DNA of 64,000 bases from Maricaulis virginensis. Its GTDB lineage: Bacteria > Pseudomonadota > Alphaproteobacteria > Caulobacterales > Maricaulaceae. The stretch is from the NCBI RefSeq assembly GCF_027922185.1, contig NZ_BSFE01000013.1:1-64000 (forward strand), written 5' to 3'. Numbering within the stretch: position 1 is the stretch's first letter; each line of letters starts with the position of its first letter. Below, piece by piece: positions 56,379-64,000 of this stretch. Below the pieces are notes generated by a model. It saw only the letters and a list, made by a program, of their open reading frames with translations, searched no databases and was not told the origin of the DNA. A program made the position numbers and the translations under genes.

Positions 56379-57677
56379 TTATTTCGGCGGCTTGCCGGGA
56401 CCGCGCGGGCGGGGGCTGTCATTGCCGATCCGGCCGGCGATGAAATCGTCCAGATAGGGCAGCCAGCCTTCCGAGCGCGTCGCGATATAGATCATCGGGC
56501 CGCCGGGGTTCGACCGGAAATTCGAGTCCGTCGCGACGATGAAATACTCGTCGCCCTCACGCACCATGAAGGGCGAACCCGAATCCCCGCGGGTGGTGTC
56601 GCAGTTGTGGGCCATGGTGTTGTCGTTGAAGACCTCGACAATGTGGCAGCCCAGATTGCCCGACAGGTGGGTGCCGGTATCCCAGCTGTAGCCGGCCTGG
56701 AACAGCTCCGCTTCCAGGGCCCGCTGCGCGCCGGCCGTATCGATCAGGCCGCGGGCTCCGACATGGCCCAGTTCTGCGCCGAGCGGACGGTCGATGCGCA
56801 GCAGCGCCCAGTCGGTCCCGTCCAGATCGTCGGTCGAGGAAAAGCGCTCCTCATCCCAGTCGGGGGAATTGAAGTAGTCGATCACCCGCGCTTCCAGCGG
56901 ACCGCCCTCGCGGGCATAGGCCGTGCGGAAGACGCCGCGCGCATCCAGCCGCCCGTCCTCGCTGATGCAGTGCGAGGCGGTGATCAGCACCGTGTCGGCG
57001 ATCAGCGTCGCCGTGCAGGCGCCACCGGCGTCGAAATCGACCTGGCCGATCACGCTCCAGGGAAACACGGAGGTATCCATGAACACCCGGTCGTCATGGC
57101 CGAAATAATGGTCGTTGATCCCCATCGGACGATCACGGCCGGTGCAGTCGGCCCGGTCGGTGCGTTCGGCGCAGGTGCCGTCACCGACGCCGGGCTCGTT
57201 GCACACACCGTCGAAGGCGGCCTCGCAGCTGTCATTGCGAAAACGCAGATGGATGATCTCGCCGCAATCATTGAGGTCGGTCGCCTGGGTGCAGGCGCCG
57301 GTGCCGAAGCCCGGCTCGTCGCACTCGCCATCATTCGCCCAGCGGCAGGAATTGTCCTCGACCCCCTCCACGATGCGCCAGCAGTCGGAATAGTCCGTGC
57401 CGCGTTCACAGGCGCCGGTGCCGATGCCGGGATCATCGCACTCGCCGTCATTGGCCCACTGGCAGGTGTCATCGCCGGAATACCGGCCGGCCGCCGGCGT
57501 GGCGCCGGGCTTGGGCGGCTTGCCCTGGAGCCAGCGGGACAGGTCGCGGCTGGACAGGCGTTCGGCGTCCGGTGACGGCGCTCCGGCCAGAGCCGGCTCG
57601 TCCCGCGCATCCTGGGCAGCGGCCAGTGGCGAGACGGCGAAAAGCAAGGCAGCAGCAATCCAGACGCGACGTTTCAT
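56379..57677 (-). CDS. trypsin-like serine protease with three cysteine-rich modules
   Basis: A 432-residue secreted protein (signal MKRRVWIAAALLFAVSPLAAA). Residues from about 70 to 180 form three tandem modules with the pattern C-x-(W/F)-x-(N/D)DG-x-C-(D/N)-x-PG-x-G-(T/D)G-x-C-x-x-x-TD-x-x-DC. A chymotrypsin-fold domain follows, with the catalytic His in LITASHCIS, a candidate Asp in DDLDGTDWALLRI, and Ser in TTRGDSGSPFMV. A proline-rich tail ends PRPRGPGKPPK. The modules may bind calcium or fold as small disulfide knots. Substrate is unknown. Confidence 0.9.
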   Translation of the reverse strand: MKRRVWIAAALLFAVSPLAAAQDARDEPALAGAPSPDAERLSSRDLSRWLQGKPPKPGATPAAGRYSGDDTCQWANDGECDDPGIGTGACERGTDYSDCWRIVEGVEDNSCRWANDGECDEPGFGTGACTQATDLNDCGEIIHLRFRNDSCEAAFDGVCNEPGVGDGTCAERTDRADCTGRDRPMGINDHYFGHDDRVFMDTSVFPWSVIGQVDFDAGGACTATLIADTVLITASHCISEDGRLDARGVFRTAYAREGGPLEARVIDYFNSPDWDEERFSSTDDLDGTDWALLRIDRPLGAELGHVGARGLIDTAGAQRALEAELFQAGYSWDTGTHLSGNLGCHIVEVFNDNTMAHNCDTTRGDSGSPFMVREGDEYFIVATDSNFRSNPGGPMIYIATRSEGWLPYLDDFIAGRIGNDSPRPRGPGKPPK

Positions 57678-57881
57678 GACTTTCCTGTTCCCCCCAAGTG
57701 CTCAGGCCAAGTGCTCAGGCGCTTATCCGCCAGTTCAGCGGCAAAACCAAGCGTCACCCTGCCTATCAGAGCGCCACAAAGATGACCGTCCCCTGAACAG
57801 GGCATTCAAGCCAGGTTCGGGCCGGCTGTGGCTTGATGGCGGACGAGGAGGGCACCGACCTGACAGGAAAGGACTGAGATC

Positions 57882-58313
57882 ATGTTCGGTATCAAGACCA
57901 TAGCCGCTGCCCTGGCACTCTCGACCGTCGGCAGCATCTCCATGGCCGGCGCTGCCCAGGCTGACACCTGGGTCCTGAACGCTGCAGCCTGCCCGGATCT
58001 GCGCGAGGATCGCCGCGATCGCCGCCACTATGACGGCCGGCGCGACCGCCGCGAGGACTTCCGCGACCGCCGGGTGATCGACTGCCCGCCGCGTGCCTGG
58101 CGCTATGAAGCCGGCCGCTGGGACCGCCATTACGGCCACCCGCGCTATGAGCGCAGCCGCTATGCCTCGCCCGGCCTTGTCTACCGTTCGCGCGATGGCG
58201 GTTTCTACGTCGCCGACCGCTATGGCCGCCGCCAGTGGATCGATGTGCGGATCGAGTATCCGCGCGGTCGTCACTATGACCGCCCGCATGGCCGCCCGTA
58301 CCGAGGCTACTAG
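57882..58313 (+). CDS. secreted Arg/Tyr-rich hypothetical protein
   Basis: A 143-residue protein with a signal peptide (TIAAALALSTVGSISMAGAAQA). The mature part is very rich in Arg, Asp and Tyr (REDRRDRRHYDGRRDRRED) and ends DRYGRRQWIDVRIEYPRG. Two cysteines are present (AACPDL and DCPPRAW). It vaguely resembles RcnB-like proteins, but no motif is decisive. AAAGGA precedes the ATG. The stop shares CTAG with the convergent phzF gene. Confidence 0.7.
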   Translation: MFGIKTIAAALALSTVGSISMAGAAQADTWVLNAAACPDLREDRRDRRHYDGRRDRREDFRDRRVIDCPPRAWRYEAGRWDRHYGHPRYERSRYASPGLVYRSRDGGFYVADRYGRRQWIDVRIEYPRGRHYDRPHGRPYRGY

Positions 58314-59134
58314 GCGTCCGGCAGGATGATCGCACCGTCCAGATAGCGGGGCGCGTGACCGTGGAAGGTGACGCGCCCTGCGGCCGGTTCCACCTCGAGC
58401 CGGCCGGGGCGCGGGCCGATCTGGCGGGCTGTCAGACGGGTCTCACCCAGGCGATCCGACCAGTAAGGCGCGAGCGAACAGTGGGCCGAGCCGGTCACCG
58501 GGTCCTCGTCAACGCCTGAAGCCGGCGCGAAGAAGCGAGAGACGAAATCGACCGCGTCGCCGGGCGCGGTGATGATCACATTTTTGCCGATGGTGCGAAG
58601 CTGTCCGAGATCGGGGCGGACCTCCCGCACGGTGTCCTCATCCGCCACAACCCACATCTGATAGCGCGCGCCGTGAATCCGCTCGATATCGAACATGGCG
58701 TCCAGCTCGTGTCCGGACAGGCCGAGCGCGTTGCGCGTCGCGGTATCCGGCTTGCCGGCATGAAAGCCGACCTGCGGCAGATCCATCGTGAAACCGGCCG
58801 CGCTGCGGCTGACGCTCAAAGGGCCGGAGCGCGTCTGGAAATGCGCGGTCTCGCCGCGCACGGCACCGGTTTCCAGCAGCACCGCGCCCGCCGCGAACGT
58901 GGCGTGACCGCACAGATCGACCTCGACCGCCGGCGTGAACCAGCGCAGATCCCACCGGTCCTTGCCGCTTGGGACGACGAAGGCCGTTTCGGACAGGTTG
59001 TTGGAGTTGGCGATACCGGCGAGGACAGCGTCGCCGGGAAAGGCATCCATTACGCAGACACCGGCCGGATTGCCGCTGAACGGGACGTCCGGATCGGCGA
59101 AGGAGTGGATTTCATAGTAGGGCAGGCGGGTCAT
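58310..59134 (-). CDS. PhzF family isomerase/epimerase
   Basis: A 274-residue protein of the diaminopimelate-epimerase-like PhzF fold. YYEIHSFADPDVPFSGNPAGVCVMD carries the conserved acidic and GNPAGV residues. NNLSETAFVV, LRWFTPAVEVDLCGHATFAAG and the C-terminal GVDEDPVTGSAHCSLAPYW are family signatures. The true reaction in non-phenazine organisms is unknown. It lies 6 bases downstream of a thioredoxin-like gene on the same strand. Confidence 0.94.
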   Translation of the reverse strand: MTRLPYYEIHSFADPDVPFSGNPAGVCVMDAFPGDAVLAGIANSNNLSETAFVVPSGKDRWDLRWFTPAVEVDLCGHATFAAGAVLLETGAVRGETAHFQTRSGPLSVSRSAAGFTMDLPQVGFHAGKPDTATRNALGLSGHELDAMFDIERIHGARYQMWVVADEDTVREVRPDLGQLRTIGKNVIITAPGDAVDFVSRFFAPASGVDEDPVTGSAHCSLAPYWSDRLGETRLTARQIGPRPGRLEVEPAAGRVTFHGHAPRYLDGAIILPDA

Positions 59135-59140
59135 GGGGCG

Positions 59141-59980
59141 TTACCAGGCAGAGGAGACATGCGGCTCGAAATCGAGCGCGAGATCGGGTTCGTCCGCATC
59201 CAGCGCCGCCACGGTCTCGATCGTCACCGGGCCATCGCCGGCCCGTTCGCTCAGCGCTTCGGCGACCAGGCTGCGGGCGCGCGATTGCAGCCGGCTGATC
59301 TGGCGTGGCAGCGCCCGGCGCCAGGCTTCCACCTCGCCGTCCAGCGCGGCGAAATTCTCCGGCCGTTCGGAGGCGGGCAGGGCGCGCCAGGTGGCGATGT
59401 CGCGATAGGCCCGGGCGAGGCGGGCGGCCTCCTCATCCTCGAACACCTCGATTTCCAGCAGCATCGCCTGATAGGTCAGCGAGCCTTCCAGCAGGCCGGC
59501 CGAGGCCGGGCCCTGATCCGCCCATTTGGCAAACCAGGCGCGCGCTTCCTCGACCGGCGTCGAGGCGGCGCTCGACCAGTCATTTCGGGCCTCACGGTTC
59601 AGCAGGACTTCCTCTTCGGGATCGACGATCAGAACGGTCGGCGTCGCATAGAGCGCGGTAATGCCGAACCGGGCGGCCACGTCCTGGTTTTCATTGCGCC
59701 AGTCCACATCGATGAAGCGGGTGACAAAGGACTGTTCCAGCGTGGCGGCGAGCTCGGGGTCCTCGAAATGATGCGCCAGGCCGCGGCTGTCATGGCACCA
59801 GTTGGCGCCGAGCACGAGCAGCAGGCGCTTGTCCTCGGCCCGCGCCTGAGCCAGTGCGGCATCGACCACCGGCATGGCGTCGTAATTGCCGTCGAAAGGC
59901 CGCGGATGATCGCCCTCGGCCGCAGCGACCATGGGCATGAGAAAAAGCAGGAAGCCGAGCACGGCGGCAGTGATGCGCAT
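59141..59980 (-). CDS. periplasmic thioredoxin-fold protein with WCHDS site
   Basis: A 279-residue secreted protein (signal MRITAAVLGFLLFLMPMVAA). The thioredoxin-like domain has LLLVLGANWCHDSRGLAHHF, where the usual CxxC reads C62-H-D-S65, so only one catalytic Cys is present. The cis-Pro segment is YATPTVLIVDPEEE. A helical C-terminal half of about 130 residues follows. It could act as a single-Cys thiol transferase or a non-redox protein. It is probably co-transcribed with phzF. Confidence 0.82.
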   Translation of the reverse strand: MRITAAVLGFLLFLMPMVAAAEGDHPRPFDGNYDAMPVVDAALAQARAEDKRLLLVLGANWCHDSRGLAHHFEDPELAATLEQSFVTRFIDVDWRNENQDVAARFGITALYATPTVLIVDPEEEVLLNREARNDWSSAASTPVEEARAWFAKWADQGPASAGLLEGSLTYQAMLLEIEVFEDEEAARLARAYRDIATWRALPASERPENFAALDGEVEAWRRALPRQISRLQSRARSLVAEALSERAGDGPVTIETVAALDADEPDLALDFEPHVSSAW

Positions 59981-60044
59981 GGGGAACTCTCATTCTGTGG
60001 TGCCGCCAGAAAAGCACAGGGACAGGGCGGGGGCCAGCAGAGCA

Positions 60045-60197
60045 CCCATCCTTCCCCTTGACGGGGAAGGTGCCCGGCACAGCCGGGCGGAAGGGGTGAA
60101 TCCCGGTGCTCGCGAATTCGCAGACACGTTGCCCCCACCCCCTCCGGCCCGCGGCTTGCGCCGCGGCCCACCTCCCCCATCAAGGGGGAAGATGGGG
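60045..60197. repeat. intergenic inverted repeat, family A copy 2
   Basis: Arms around 60045-60072 and 60168-60197 are imperfect complements and match the arms of the copy at 5737-5900. The interior 60089-60108 equals the reverse complement of 5832-5851 over 20 bases. It separates the thioredoxin-like and ABC transporter genes, both on the minus strand. Confidence 0.8.
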
Positions 60198-60207
60198 TTC
60201 GCAGACG

Positions 60208-61992
60208 CTACCCCGCAGCCAGTGCCGCCAGACGGGCATAGATGCCGTCATCATTGGCAGCCAGCTCGTCATGCGTGCCCTGTTCGACCACACGGCCGCG
60301 ATCGAAGACCAGGATGCGGTCGGCATCGCGGATGGTCGACAGGCGGTGGGCGATGAGGATGGTTGTGCGGCCGGCCATGACCGCTTCCATCGCCGCCTGC
60401 ACGTCGCGCTCGGTCTCGTTGTCGAGGCTGGAGGTCGCCTCGTCGAGAATGAGGATCGGGGCGTCGGCCAGGATCGCCCGGGCAATCGCCACACGCTGGC
60501 GCTCGCCGCCCGACAGCTTCACGCCCCGCTCGCCGACCAGCGTGTCATAGCCCTGCGGCAGGCGCCGGATGAAGGCGTCGGCATGGGCGGCTTTCGCGGC
60601 CTCGATCACCTCGTCCAGGGAACAGCCCGGCCGGCCATAGGCGATGTTCTCCGCGATCGAGCGGTGGAACAGGGCCGGGTCCTGCGGCACCAGGGCGATA
60701 TGGCGGCGCAGGCTGTCCTGGCGCACGTCGCGGACATCCTGGCCGTCGATGATCACACAGCCGTCGTCGACATCGTAGAGACGCTGGACCAGCTTGACGA
60801 AGGTCGATTTGCCGGACCCGGTGGGGCCGACCAGCGCGACTTTCTCGCCGGGGCGGATGGCGATGGAGAAGTCGGTGTAGAGCGGGCGGTCCTGGCCGGC
60901 ATAGGTGAAGTCGACATGGTCGAAACGGATCGCGCCCCTGGACGGGCGGAAGTCCTTCGCGTCCGGACGGTCCTCGACCTCGTTTTCCTGCAGGTCGAAA
61001 ATCGCCAGGTCCTGGATCTCGTCCATGCTTTTCTGGACCTGCTGCACCTGTTCGCCGAAGCGCCGCATATAGCCGGCCACGATCATGTAGGCGGTCAGCG
61101 CTGCCGTGACATCGCCGGCCGTCGCCGCTCCGCGCGACCATTGCCAGACCAGCAGGCCCACGAGGGCGGCCTGCATCGACAGGTCGGTGACGATGTTGAC
61201 CAGCCAGGAATTGACGAAGCGCAGCCAGGTCTTCTTCGCCTCGGCGCGCCAGCGCCAGGCGAGCGCGTGGAAGCGCGTGTCCTCGCGGGTCTCCGCGCCG
61301 AAAGCCTTCACCGTGGCGATGCCGCCGACCGCATCGGCCAGCGCGCCGCCGATCTGGCTGTCCAGCGCGTTCGAGCGGATATTCTGCGGGCGGATATAAT
61401 AGCGGCTCAGCACCAGGGTGGACGCCACGAAGGCGGCCATCACGCACAGCACCACGAGGCCGACCAGCGGCCAGCGGAACGCCATCACCGCGGCGATACC
61501 GAGCATGACCGCCACCGACGGCGCGACGCCGAAGATGATGTTCATGGTCAGATTGTCATAGGCCCACATGCCACGCGTCACCTTGCGCACGACCGAGCCG
61601 GCAAAGGTGTTGGCGTGCCAGTCCAGCGAGAAGCGCTGCACCTTGGAAAAGGCTTCCGAGGTCAGGTCGGCCATGTTCGCCGAGGAGAAGGGCACTTCAC
61701 AGCGCGAGGCCAGCTGGCGGAAGGCATAGAACACGACCGCCACGCCCAGATAGAGCACGAAGGCGGGCCAGGGTGTTCCGGCATCCGGCCCGGCGGCCAG
61801 CGTGTCGATGAGGCGGCCTGCGGCGAGCGGGATCATCAGCTCGGTGATGGTCGCCAGCGTCATGAAGCTGATCATACCGGTCAGCAGCCACGGGCGGCGG
61901 GCCCACTGGCGGCCGAGATAGGCCAGAACCTGGGTGTTCTTCAGCTCGCGCGTGCGCGGCGTTTCATTTTCGTCGTCGAGAAAGTCGGACAT
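60208..61992 (-). CDS. ABC exporter, fused permease and ATPase (MsbA/ATM-like)
   Basis: A 594-residue half-transporter. About six membrane helices occupy residues 30-320 (PWLLTGMISFMTLATITELMI, AFVLYLGVAVVFYAF). The nucleotide-binding domain follows, with Walker A GPTGSGKST, Q-loop LVPQDPALF, signature KLSGGERQRVAIARA, Walker B ILILDEATSSLDNETE and H-loop IAHRLSTI. It should work as a homodimer. The cargo is unknown; lipids, peptides or drugs are typical. No accessory membrane-fusion gene is adjacent. Confidence 0.94.
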   Translation of the reverse strand: MSDFLDDENETPRTRELKNTQVLAYLGRQWARRPWLLTGMISFMTLATITELMIPLAAGRLIDTLAAGPDAGTPWPAFVLYLGVAVVFYAFRQLASRCEVPFSSANMADLTSEAFSKVQRFSLDWHANTFAGSVVRKVTRGMWAYDNLTMNIIFGVAPSVAVMLGIAAVMAFRWPLVGLVVLCVMAAFVASTLVLSRYYIRPQNIRSNALDSQIGGALADAVGGIATVKAFGAETREDTRFHALAWRWRAEAKKTWLRFVNSWLVNIVTDLSMQAALVGLLVWQWSRGAATAGDVTAALTAYMIVAGYMRRFGEQVQQVQKSMDEIQDLAIFDLQENEVEDRPDAKDFRPSRGAIRFDHVDFTYAGQDRPLYTDFSIAIRPGEKVALVGPTGSGKSTFVKLVQRLYDVDDGCVIIDGQDVRDVRQDSLRRHIALVPQDPALFHRSIAENIAYGRPGCSLDEVIEAAKAAHADAFIRRLPQGYDTLVGERGVKLSGGERQRVAIARAILADAPILILDEATSSLDNETERDVQAAMEAVMAGRTTILIAHRLSTIRDADRILVFDRGRVVEQGTHDELAANDDGIYARLAALAAG

Positions 61993-62223
61993 GGCAGCGT
62001 CGGAGCCCCTTTGCGGAGGGTGGGGCGTTCCGTCCTCATGAACTTGATCATCCGGGAAAAGCGAAGGTCGGGCGCAATGGATAACCCGTGGGCCGTTCCT
62101 GCATCGCGCGGGTCGGGCTGTCGACGGGACCAGGCAGCGCGCCGGCTACCTGCTTTCCTAGATGGATCGAGTCATGGATCTGCTCACTTGTGCCGATTGA
62201 TCCGGGAGGGCTGGGTAGCCGCT
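61993..62223. other. intergenic region, no gene seen
   Basis: These bases lie between two minus-strand genes and should include the promoter of the ABC exporter. I find no convincing ORF or tRNA. On the plus strand the stretch ends at an intrinsic-terminator-like hairpin, so a short plus-strand transcript is conceivable. Confidence 0.4.
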
Positions 62224-62259
62224 CGCGCCGGCAAGGGCAAGTTTCGCCGGCGCGCTTTT
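62224..62259 (+). terminator. terminator-like hairpin pointing right
   Basis: CGCGCCGGC (62224-62232) pairs with GCCGGCGCG (62246-62254) and is followed by CTTTT. No plus-strand gene is known upstream of it within 230 bases. It could end an unannotated small transcript. Confidence 0.45.
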
Positions 62260-62286
62260 CGCGTTTGAAGGGAGAAGTGTGGCCTG

Positions 62287-62319
62287 CCGGGCACAGGGGG
62301 AGGGGAACCCCGTGCCCGG
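62287..62319 (-). terminator. terminator hairpin of the chemoreceptor gene
   Basis: CCGGGCAC (62287-62294) pairs with GTGCCCGG (62312-62319), with an additional inner GGGG/CCCC pairing. It begins immediately after the minus-strand stop codon. A T run is lacking. Confidence 0.6.
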
Positions 62320-64000
62320 TCAGGCCGCTTCCACGGCCTGGAGATAGCGCTGTATCTCCGACCGGATGCTGGAGCTCTGGCGGGACAGTTCTTCTGCCGT
62401 GCCGGCCACCTGGCAGGCGGCGGCAGAGGTCGAACTGGCGGCCGTTTCGAGCATGGTCACGGACCGGTTGACCTCTTCGGTCCCGGCCGCGGCCTCGTGA
62501 ACATTGCGGTTGATCTCGTCCGTCGCGGCTGTCTGCTGTTCGGCGCCGACGGCAACGGCGGCGGAGATTTCGGCGACCTGGCCGACCACGTCATGGATGG
62601 CCTGGATGGCGCCGACGACGTCCTGCGTGCTCTGCTGGATGGTGCGGATCTGGCCGGTGACGTTGGCGGTGGCCTGTTCGGTCTGCTCGGCGAGATTCTT
62701 CACTTCGCCGGCGACGACGGCAAAGCCTTTGCCGGCTTCACCCGCGCGCGCGGCCTCGATGGTGGCGTTCAGGGCCAGCAGCTTGGTCTGTTCGGTCACG
62801 CTGGCTATCAGGACGAGCACATCCTCGATCTCGCGGGCGGCACTGGCCAGGCCGTCGATCCGGGCGAGTGCCTGGGAGGTGCGGCTGGAAGCGGTTTCGG
62901 AAATCTCGGCCCCGCGGCCGATCTGGTTCGAGACCTCGCGGATGGCAGCGGCGAGCTCCTCGGTCGCCGCAGCGACGGTCTGCACATTGGACGAGGTCTG
63001 CACCATGATGGCCGACACGCTCTGGGTCTGGGCATTGCCCTCTTCCGCCGCGGTCGCCATCGAACTCGCCGTGGCTTCCAGTTCCTCGGCGGCGCTGGCC
63101 AGTGTGGCCATGGAAATCTCGATCTGCGCCTCGAAGGCGTCGGTCAGTTCCTTGACCGTTGCGGCGCGCTCCAGTTCGCGGCGGGCGTTTTCCTGATCCT
63201 TGCGGATCTGCTCGATACGCTCGCGCGAGACGGTGATGAAGTGCTGCAGCGTGCGGTTCAGCGCGCCGATCTCGTCGCGCCGGTCGATACCGTCGACCCG
63301 GACATCGAGATTGCCTTCTGCGACACGGGTCAGATTGCCGACGACACGGTCCAGCGGCTGCACGATCTGGCTGCGGCTGATGATGTGGGCGAGGGCGAAA
63401 CCGCCCAGCGCCGAGATGAGGCTGACCGCGATCATCGCGATACGGACAGACTTCATGGTCGCCTCCGCATCGGCGGCCAGCTCGACGCCGCGGTGGTCGG
63501 CATGTTCGATATAGGCCTCTATGGCGCTGCGCAGTTCAACGATCGTGTCGTCCGAGCCGTGCACCGCCGACAGCAGCGCGCGATGCTCGTCCGTCATCTC
63601 GATCTCGCCGATTTCCTCGGCGGTACGGATCGAGTGTTCCATGTCGACCAGATAGGCCATGTAGGCCTGTTCGATGCGGTCGAGCATGCGGGTCTGCTCG
63701 GGAGAGGCGGTCGCGCGGGCCTCGGCGAGCAGGTGCTCGAAATCCGCTTCGGCTTCGAGAACATGGGCCCGGGCGCGTTCGATATGCCCCGGGTCGATCG
63801 CTGCCTGGTATTCGGTCCGGTTGAGGTCGATCGCGTCCTGCCCCAGATGGCCGCCCAGATTGATCTGGACCGCCAGTTCCTCGATCGCGAGCGCGTCGTG
63901 CTCGACATGATTGAGGCTGACGATGCCGATCGTGGCGACAGTCGCGATGGCCGCCACAAGAAGGCCGGTGATGGCAAGAATCTTGGTGGCGATGGACAGG
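62320..64000 (-). CDS. methyl-accepting chemotaxis protein, N-terminus cut by the window edge
   Basis: At least 559 residues of a transmembrane chemoreceptor. The reading frame is open to the right edge (LSIATKILAITGLLVAAIATVATI is TM1), so the true start lies just outside. A helical sensor domain rich in His/Glu follows, then TM2 (IAMIAVSLISALGGFALAHII), a HAMP domain (VQPLDRVVGNLTRVAEGNLDVRV), and the signalling hairpin with VTEQTKLLALNATIEAARAGEAGKGFAVVAGEVKNLAEQT, the CheA/CheW contact tip. The ligand is unknown. The C-terminus has no CheR-binding pentapeptide. Confidence 0.95.
   Translation of the reverse strand, partial: LSIATKILAITGLLVAAIATVATIGIVSLNHVEHDALAIEELAVQINLGGHLGQDAIDLNRTEYQAAIDPGHIERARAHVLEAEADFEHLLAEARATASPEQTRMLDRIEQAYMAYLVDMEHSIRTAEEIGEIEMTDEHRALLSAVHGSDDTIVELRSAIEAYIEHADHRGVELAADAEATMKSVRIAMIAVSLISALGGFALAHIISRSQIVQPLDRVVGNLTRVAEGNLDVRVDGIDRRDEIGALNRTLQHFITVSRERIEQIRKDQENARRELERAATVKELTDAFEAQIEISMATLASAAEELEATASSMATAAEEGNAQTQSVSAIMVQTSSNVQTVAAATEELAAAIREVSNQIGRGAEISETASSRTSQALARIDGLASAAREIEDVLVLIASVTEQTKLLALNATIEAARAGEAGKGFAVVAGEVKNLAEQTEQATANVTGQIRTIQQSTQDVVGAIQAIHDVVGQVAEISAAVAVGAEQQTAATDEINRNVHEAAAGTEEVNRSVTMLETAASSTSAAACQVAGTAEELSRQSSSIRSEIQRYLQAVEAA

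Noticed and set aside
60106..62268. Plus-strand 720-codon open frame opposite the ABC exporter
   Set aside because: The minus strand encodes a complete ABC transporter with Walker and signature motifs; the antisense frame is a compositional artefact.
1..64000. tRNA, rRNA, CRISPR arrays, integrase or transposase genes
   Set aside because: None was seen on reading the intergenic regions and gene products of both strands; the repeats found are short palindromes, not spaced direct repeats.

Overview
The window is GC-rich chromosomal DNA from an alphaproteobacterium. The gene content (PhaR/PhaB, DUF2125, a TIGR02302-type protein, FtsEX beside a zinc-ribbon protein, a PduO-type adenosyltransferase near etfBA, a CarboxypepD_reg TonB receptor, RpoH) points to the Caulobacterales/Hyphomonadaceae/Maricaulaceae side of the class. 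That placement is inference from families and gene order; no rRNA or tRNA gene was seen. About 64 protein genes are supported, mostly in short operons. The last one, a chemoreceptor, runs off the right edge.

Layout: (1) 0.6-5.7 kb: Fe-S scaffold-like protein, yidD, thrS, O-antigen-ligase-like polymerase and a GT2 glycosyltransferase. (2) 5.9-10.0 kb: HMG-CoA-lyase family enzyme coupled to a GT39 transferase, then a divergent polyprenyl-phosphate-type GT2 and a small membrane protein. (3) 10.2-16.1 kb: a two-gene small-protein unit, phaR/phaB, a DUF4908-like protein, a cupin, a SulP transporter and gloB. (4) 16.2-23.1 kb: methyltransferase, hisC, then DUF2125, PlsC, YdcF, ftsX and ftsE on the minus strand, and a divergent zinc-ribbon protein. 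(5) 23.2-30.7 kb: an accessory AAA/DUF4143 ATPase, TIGR02302 protein, lptM, argH, tlpA and a serine hydrolase. (6) 30.8-38.2 kb: the most distinctive part. It holds a candidate small RNA, a TonB receptor divergent from a beta-propeller phytase lipoprotein with a Pho-box-like site between them, a membrane-bound AraC regulator, a perfect 24-bp palindrome and an amidohydrolase. (7) 38.2-46.5 kb: etfBA, yceI, cob(I)alamin adenosyltransferase, a second serine hydrolase, a Rieske oxygenase with a twin-TM protein, and gluQ. (8) 46.7-54.9 kb: carboxylesterase, HNH endonuclease, DUF1697, RcnB-like protein, class D beta-lactamase, an ECF sigma factor with a membrane partner, rpoH, DUF481 and YhhN. (9) 54.9-64 kb: an esterase, a trypsin-like protease with three cysteine modules, PhzF, a thioredoxin-like protein, an ABC exporter and the chemoreceptor.

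Themes: cell envelope and surface glycan assembly (O-antigen ligase, GT2s, GT39, PlsC, LptM, ABC exporter), division (FtsEX), carbon storage (PhaR/PhaB), organic phosphate scavenging (TonB receptor plus phytase) and stress response (RpoH, ECF sigma). Three families of dispersed intergenic inverted repeats sit between operons. The observations most worth follow-up are the CUCCUCCC-loop small RNA, the phytase/TonB/Pho-box locus, the palindromes beside the membrane AraC regulator, the ECF sigma factor with its two-TM partner, and a 28-residue microprotein whose start overlaps the preceding stop.
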